In this document: positions 5,610 to 9,628 of the stretch, one piece after another
How the letters are laid out: every line of letters begins with the position of its first letter
Numbering within the stretch: the first letter of the stretch is position 1
DNA from: Gemmatimonadota bacterium
Lineage (GTDB): Bacteria > Gemmatimonadota > Gemmatimonadetes > Gemmatimonadales > GWC2-71-9
DNA length: 9,628 nt
Direction of reading: 5' to 3'
Assembly: GCA_004357415.1 (NCBI GenBank)
Contig: SMVY01000002.1
Span: forward strand, 1-9,628
Notes under the pieces: model-generated
What the model saw: the letters and a program-made list of their open reading frames with translations, nothing else
The model's database searches: none
Told to the model about the DNA's origin: nothing
Made by a program: the position numbers and the translations under genes

Positions 5610-6587
5610 TTAGCTGACTGTCTGCGGCCGTTTCCGCTTGCTGGAGGTTCCCGGCACCGGGGACTTGACGCCCCTCACCTGGGCGCCGGGCCAGCGTCGC
5701 TCGATAGCGAGCAACACGGGCGAGGCGATGAAGATAGAGGAATAAGTGCCGACCGCGACGCCAAACAGCATGACCAGGGCGAAGGGCCGCACCACTTCCC
5801 CACCGAGCGTGGCCAGCGCGAGCAACACGGCGAACGACGTGCCGCTGGTCAGGGCGGTCCGGGGGAGGGTCTGGTTGATGGAGTCGTTGAGGATCCCCAC
5901 AAAGTCTTCCCGCTTGGAGCGGCGGAGGTTTTCCCTGACCCGGTCGAAGATGACGATGGTGTCGTTGAGCGAATAGCCGACCACCGAGAGGAGCGCTCCT
6001 ACCACGAACAGGCTCACCTCGATCCGGAAGACGGCGATGAATGCCACGGTGGCGAGAATGTCGTGCACGGTCGCGGCCACGGCCGCGGCGCCGAAGCGCC
6101 ACTCGAAGCGATACCACAAGTAGAACAGCACCGCGACGAACGAGAGGAGGATGGCGAAGAACGCCTTCTGCCGCAGCTCCCCGCCGACCTTGGGACTGAC
6201 GGCTGCTGCTTCGAGCACTTCCCACTGGTCGGCGCCAATCACGGCATCCAGCGCGGCGCTCACCGCAGCGACCGTAGCCTGCGTGTTGTCGGCGTCGGCC
6301 CCTTCCACCGCGACCCGCGCCCGGATGATGAACTCGGTGTCGCTGCCGAACTGAATGATCTCGGCGCCGGTCACCCCGTTGTCGCTCAGGGCCTGGCGCA
6401 TGCGCGCCACGTCACCCGGCTCCGCCGTCCGGATGTGCACCTGGGTACCGCCGGTGAATTCGACGCTGTAGTTGATCCCGAACACGGGGATCAGCATCAG
6501 ACCCGGAATGATAATGGCCGCGCTGATCCAGTAGGCCAGACGCCTATATCCGAGGAAGTCGATGTGGGTATTGGAAAACAGTCTCAT
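5610..6587 (-). CDS. secF: Protein translocase subunit SecF
   Basis: A 325-residue inner-membrane protein. SecF pairs with SecD and uses the proton gradient to help pull secreted proteins through SecYEG on the periplasmic side. The first membrane helix is at about 19-37, followed by the periplasmic SVEFTGGT block (41-48) and a domain to about residue 140. Five C-terminal hydrophobic helices follow (about 141-158, 165-187, 190-206, 250-265 and 270-295). The RND-like signature VGYSLNDTIVIFDRVREN at 203-220 is intact, as is the following INQTLPRT block. The C-terminus is basic (SSKRKR) and likely cytoplasmic. The ATG at 6587 lies 2 nt after the secD stop, so the two subunits are produced together. 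The start and full length agree with the family. Confidence 0.97.
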   Translation of the reverse strand: MRLFSNTHIDFLGYRRLAYWISAAIIIPGLMLIPVFGINYSVEFTGGTQVHIRTAEPGDVARMRQALSDNGVTGAEIIQFGSDTEFIIRARVAVEGADADNTQATVAAVSAALDAVIGADQWEVLEAAAVSPKVGGELRQKAFFAILLSFVAVLFYLWYRFEWRFGAAAVAATVHDILATVAFIAVFRIEVSLFVVGALLSVVGYSLNDTIVIFDRVRENLRRSKREDFVGILNDSINQTLPRTALTSGTSFAVLLALATLGGEVVRPFALVMLFGVAVGTYSSIFIASPVLLAIERRWPGAQVRGVKSPVPGTSSKRKRPQTVS

Positions 6588-6589
6588 GG

Positions 6590-8281
6590 TCAGATGCTCA
6601 GGGTGGTCATGGCAGGCTTCCGGTCGATCCAGATCATGAAGAAGGTCCGGGTAACGAAGATGGCGGTCACCATCGAGGCGAGGATACCCATGATCAGAGT
6701 CACGGCAAACCCCTTGACCGGTCCGGTCCCGAACTGGAACAAGAACATCGCCGTGAGAATGGTGCTGATGTTGGAGTCCACGATGGCGCTCATGGCGTGG
6801 GCGAAGCCCTCGTCTATGGCCAGGCGCACCGTCTTGCCCAGTGCCAACTCCTCCCGAATGCGTTCGAAGATGAGCACGTTGGCGTCCACGGCGATCCCGA
6901 TCGACAGCACCAGCCCGGCGAGTCCCGGGAGGGTCAGCGTGGCATTGATGGCGGCGAGCCCGCCCATGGTGAAGAGGAGGTAGAACCCGAGAGCCAGAAC
7001 GGCCACCGCTCCGGCCATGTGATAATAGGAGATCATGATGATCACGACGAGCAGCATGCCCACGAGGCCGGCGGTCATGCCCGCCCGCTTGGAGTCTTCG
7101 CCCAGACTGGCTCCCACCTGGATCTCTTCCACGATCTTCAGCGGAATGGGGAGCGCGCCCGCCTTCAGCGTCAGGGCCAGGTCGCGGGCTTCGGTGATCG
7201 ACCGCCCATCGAGGGTGATTTGTCCCCGCCGGTCGATGCGGCTCTGGATGACCGGCGGTTGGCCCTGCACCCGGTTGTCCAGCAGGATGGCCATGTAGTC
7301 ACCCACATGCGCCTGGGTCAACCGCCCGAAGCGGCGCCCGCCGGTACGGTCCAACTCGAACGTCACGATCGGCCCGTTGGTCACCTGGTCGAGGCCGGCC
7401 TGGGCGTCGACCAGGTGCTCCCCGTTCATGATGGCGTCCTTTTGCAGCACGTAGAGGAACCGGTACCTTTGCGAGCCCACATCGGTCGGCTCGAAATTCC
7501 ACCGGAACTCCAGATCCCGCGGCAACAGGCGGCGCACGTCGGGAATGCGCAGGAGACTGTCGACCCGCAGGTAGGCGGTTTCGGGCACGAGGTACTCGCC
7601 GGGAACGAACCCGGTGGTCGAAATCAGGCGCGCCAGCGTGCCTCCGACCAACAGGTTGTCGGCCACCCTGATGGTGTCCTGCCCCGTGGTATCCTGGGGG
7701 GTGGACGCGGAGTCGGCCGCGGCGGAGTCGGTGCCTCCGCCCCCGAGGAGGAGCTCGACCGCCGACGGCTGCTGCACGCCGGGGCTGGTGCCCCCGATGT
7801 CGAGCCCCAGGCGCCGAATGACCCGGTCCATGGCCGGGAGGACGTTCTCGAGCGCCCCGGTCTCGTCGGTGATCTTGAACTCGAGGAAGGCGGCCTGTTG
7901 CACGATCGCCTTGGCGCGATTGGGGTCGTCGATACCGGCCAGCTCGACGACGATCCGGTTGTTACCTACTTTCTGGATCAACGGCTCCGCCACGCCGAAC
8001 TCGTCGATGCGTTTCCGCAGAATCGTCAGAGCCAGATCGATGTCCCGTGCCGGATCGGTGGACACGCGCTCCGATTCGTCGAGCTCCAGTCCGAGGTGCA
8101 TGCCGCCCTTGAGATCGAGTCCCTTGTTGGGGGGGAAGATCGTGACCGTCGTGTCTTTCATGGCGCCGGTTTCGGTCCGCACCCGAATGGTCACTTCGCG
8201 TGGCAGGAGATTGTACACGCTCACCAGGACCAGAACGGCGATGAGGATTATCCGACTTCGAATCGTGGTAAACATCTTCAC
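6590..8281 (-). CDS. secD: Protein translocase subunit SecD
   Basis: A 563-residue inner-membrane partner of SecF in the SecDF export motor. The first membrane helix is at about 8-26. The periplasmic part includes GLDLKGGMHLGLEL (54-67), the RKRIDEFGVAEPLIQ block (89-103), and LKAGALPIPL (372-381) before the membrane domain. Five C-terminal helices follow, with GIAVDANVLIFERIREEL at 462-479. Residues about 178-205 form a low-complexity stretch rich in Gly, Asp, Ser, Ala and Thr, probably a flexible linker in the periplasmic region. The start is taken as GTG at 8281 (MKMF); an ATG two codons later (8275) is equally possible, and no decisive Shine-Dalgarno sequence is visible. It begins 33 nt after the ribF stop and ends 2 nt before secF. 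Confidence 0.96.
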   Translation of the reverse strand: MKMFTTIRSRIILIAVLVLVSVYNLLPREVTIRVRTETGAMKDTTVTIFPPNKGLDLKGGMHLGLELDESERVSTDPARDIDLALTILRKRIDEFGVAEPLIQKVGNNRIVVELAGIDDPNRAKAIVQQAAFLEFKITDETGALENVLPAMDRVIRRLGLDIGGTSPGVQQPSAVELLLGGGGTDSAAADSASTPQDTTGQDTIRVADNLLVGGTLARLISTTGFVPGEYLVPETAYLRVDSLLRIPDVRRLLPRDLEFRWNFEPTDVGSQRYRFLYVLQKDAIMNGEHLVDAQAGLDQVTNGPIVTFELDRTGGRRFGRLTQAHVGDYMAILLDNRVQGQPPVIQSRIDRRGQITLDGRSITEARDLALTLKAGALPIPLKIVEEIQVGASLGEDSKRAGMTAGLVGMLLVVIIMISYYHMAGAVAVLALGFYLLFTMGGLAAINATLTLPGLAGLVLSIGIAVDANVLIFERIREELALGKTVRLAIDEGFAHAMSAIVDSNISTILTAMFLFQFGTGPVKGFAVTLIMGILASMVTAIFVTRTFFMIWIDRKPAMTTLSI

Positions 8282-8314
8282 CCAAAGGTTACGCGTAAAA
8301 CGCTGGTCGTTGTC

Positions 8315-9232
8315 TCAACTCGCCCGCAGCACGTCCAGAGCCGCAGTCCGGTCTTGGTGCAACTGCCGAGTCAACTCCTCGACCGACCGGAACTTCTTCA
8401 CGTCCCGTAGCCGCTGCACCCACTCCACCCGCAACCACTGGCCGTAGAGGTCGCCCTCGAACCCGAAGAGGTGCACCTCGAGCGACCTGCCACATTCGCC
8501 GAACGTCGGTTTGCCGCCCTGGTTCATCATGGCGCCGACCCGCCCTCCGGCCCATTCCACCCACACCGCGTAGACGCCGTCGGGTGGCAGCAACTTCTCC
8601 GGCGGCACGGCGTCGAGGTTGGCGGTCGGGATGCCTAAGGTGCGGCCGCGTCCCTCACCTCTCGTTACCCGGGCACTCACCTGATACGGCCGCCCCAACA
8701 ACCGCTCGGCGGTTGCCAGATCGCCCCCGGCGATGGCCCGGCGGATGTGGGTGCTCGACACCGGGAACCCGTGGTCACCTACGGCGTCGACTACGTCGAC
8801 CACGAATCCGTCGGATTTCCCCAACCGCTTGACGGTATCGACTCCCCCACTTCGCCCCCGACCGAACCCGTGGTCGTATCCGATCACCAGCTCTTCCATG
8901 TGGTACCGTTGGCGCAGGATCTGCCGCACGAACGTCTCGGGACTCATCGCGGCCATCGCCCGATCGAACTTGAGAAAGATGGCGTAGTCCAGTTCCGTCT
9001 GCGCCAGGATCTCGCGCCGTTCGCGCCCGGTGGTCAGCAGCGGCGGTGCGGCGGCCGGATTGACCACTTGGAGCGGGTGTGGCTCGAAGGTGACCAGCAC
9101 GCTGCGGCGACCGCTGGCGCGCGCCCGCTTGACGATCTCATTCAACACGGCCCGATGTCCCAGGTGGACACCGTCGAAGGTCCCCACCGTCACGACCGTC
9201 CCCTTGGGGAGCGGCGGCAGCACGTCGCTCAC
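8315..9232 (-). CDS. ribF: Bifunctional riboflavin kinase / FAD synthetase
   Basis: A 305-residue cytoplasmic enzyme that makes FMN from riboflavin and then FAD from FMN, each with ATP. The N-terminal adenylyltransferase domain has GTFDGVHLGH (17-26), FEPHP (49-53), YDHGFGRGRSG (119-129) and SSTHIRRAI (159-167). The C-terminal kinase domain has GRTLGIPTANL (196-206), a GGKPTF loop (239-244) and EVHLFGFEGDLYG (252-264) with the expected catalytic Glu252. In many relatives the position of NQGGKPTF reads N-x-G-x-R/K-P-T, so the site looks functional. The start is the GTG at 9232, which overlaps the truB stop as GTGA (9229-9232). An in-frame start at 9265 would add 11 non-conserved residues inside truB. 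The truB-ribF pairing is common in bacteria. Confidence 0.97.
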   Translation of the reverse strand: MSDVLPPLPKGTVVTVGTFDGVHLGHRAVLNEIVKRARASGRRSVLVTFEPHPLQVVNPAAAPPLLTTGRERREILAQTELDYAIFLKFDRAMAAMSPETFVRQILRQRYHMEELVIGYDHGFGRGRSGGVDTVKRLGKSDGFVVDVVDAVGDHGFPVSSTHIRRAIAGGDLATAERLLGRPYQVSARVTRGEGRGRTLGIPTANLDAVPPEKLLPPDGVYAVWVEWAGGRVGAMMNQGGKPTFGECGRSLEVHLFGFEGDLYGQWLRVEWVQRLRDVKKFRSVEELTRQLHQDRTAALDVLRAS

Positions 9233-9628
9233 CGGCCCACCAGCACGACTTTCGGGCGCAGCCAACCTTCGTCCGCCTCGGCCACCGCCACCAGGTCGTT
9301 CCCGTGGCGCAGGACGGTGGTGCCGGCCAGCCCGGCGGCGGCTCGAATGGCCCGTCCGTGTTCGATGTCGCGCAACTCCTCGTCATCGACCGCCGCGCTG
9401 GGCAGGTGGCCCATGACCTCGACGAGCGGCCTCAGGACCATACCGGGCTGGACGTCCTCCATGGCGACGGCGTCCTCCACCCGCAGCGGGCCGATCGCCT
9501 CCCGCCGAAGCGCCGTCAAGTGGGCGCCGGTGCCCAGTCGGCGTCCGGCGTCGCGCGCCAGCGCCCGGATATAGGTGCCGGCACTGACGGTGACCCGGAA
9601 GGTGACGTCGGGGCCGTCGACCTCGACC
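9229..9628 (-). CDS. truB: tRNA pseudouridine-55 synthase, C-terminal part (5' end outside window)
   Basis: The last ~132 residues are present and the reading frame is open through the window edge. TruB converts U55 of the T loop to pseudouridine in nearly all elongator tRNAs. The fragment contains SAGTYIRALARDAGRRLGTG followed by AHLTALRRE, which matches the conserved TruB block that usually reads G-T-Y-I-R-x-L-A-R-D-L-G and G-A-x-L-x-x-L-R-R. A C-terminal PUA-like segment follows (GLAGTTVLRHGNDLVAVAE, then RPKVVLVGR). The N-terminal catalytic Asp region (GxxDxxA) is beyond the window. The TGA at 9229-9231 overlaps the ribF GTG start, indicating translational coupling. In related genomes truB often follows nusA-infB-rbfA, but that part is not visible here. 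Confidence 0.95.
   Translation of the reverse strand, partial: VEVDGPDVTFRVTVSAGTYIRALARDAGRRLGTGAHLTALRREAIGPLRVEDAVAMEDVQPGMVLRPLVEVMGHLPSAAVDDEELRDIEHGRAIRAAAGLAGTTVLRHGNDLVAVAEADEGWLRPKVVLVGR

Noticed and set aside
4794..6983. Plus-strand open frame of about 729 codons antisense to tatD, secF and secD
   Set aside because: It lies opposite three genes with intact family motifs, its translation has no recognisable domain and is rich in Gly, His, Arg and Asp. Long antisense frames are expected in GC-rich coding DNA.
6797..8410. Plus-strand open frame of about 537 codons antisense to secD
   Set aside because: Same reason: it mirrors secD, has low-complexity composition and no conserved motif.

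Overview
The window is GC-rich and gene-dense. It reads as chromosomal, core-gene DNA from a Gram-negative-type bacterium: it has a putative LpxH-like lipid A enzyme, SecD and SecF as separate proteins, and a peptidoglycan precursor gene. The base composition, the truB-ribF-secD-secF-tatD order and the DUF5683-like protein would fit a Gemmatimonadota or similar environmental lineage. That assignment is an inference, since no rRNA or other taxonomic marker is present. I see no mobile element, phage, CRISPR array or new defence system.

All but one of the genes lie on the minus strand, so transcription runs from right to left. Block A (9628 down to 4827) is truB (5' end cut by the window edge), ribF, secD, secF, tatD. 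It joins tRNA pseudouridylation, FMN/FAD synthesis, the SecDF export motor and a TatD-family DNase. Junctions are overlapping or a few bases long, except for 33 bp between ribF and secD. A 126-bp intergenic stretch (4701-4826) follows. It holds an AT-rich heptanucleotide tandem repeat and the ribosome binding site of the next block.

Block B (4700 down to 253) is fhs (formate-tetrahydrofolate ligase, TTG start), ridA, a selenocysteine tRNA gene (selC), a YegS/DagK-type lipid kinase, a small exported DUF5683-like protein and murI. The last three protein genes are joined by 4-base ATGA overlaps. The tRNA gene lies 9 nt after ridA and 20 nt before the kinase gene. At the left edge, the 3' end of a plus-strand metallophosphoesterase gene (LpxH-like) converges on murI with 22-23 bp between the stop codons.

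The most notable item is the selC gene. It can be folded by eye into a complete Sec-tRNA with a UCA anticodon, 6-bp D stem, 4-nt D loop, 26-nt variable region and encoded CCA. It implies that the source organism decodes some UGA codons as selenocysteine, although no gene in this window appears to be a selenoprotein.
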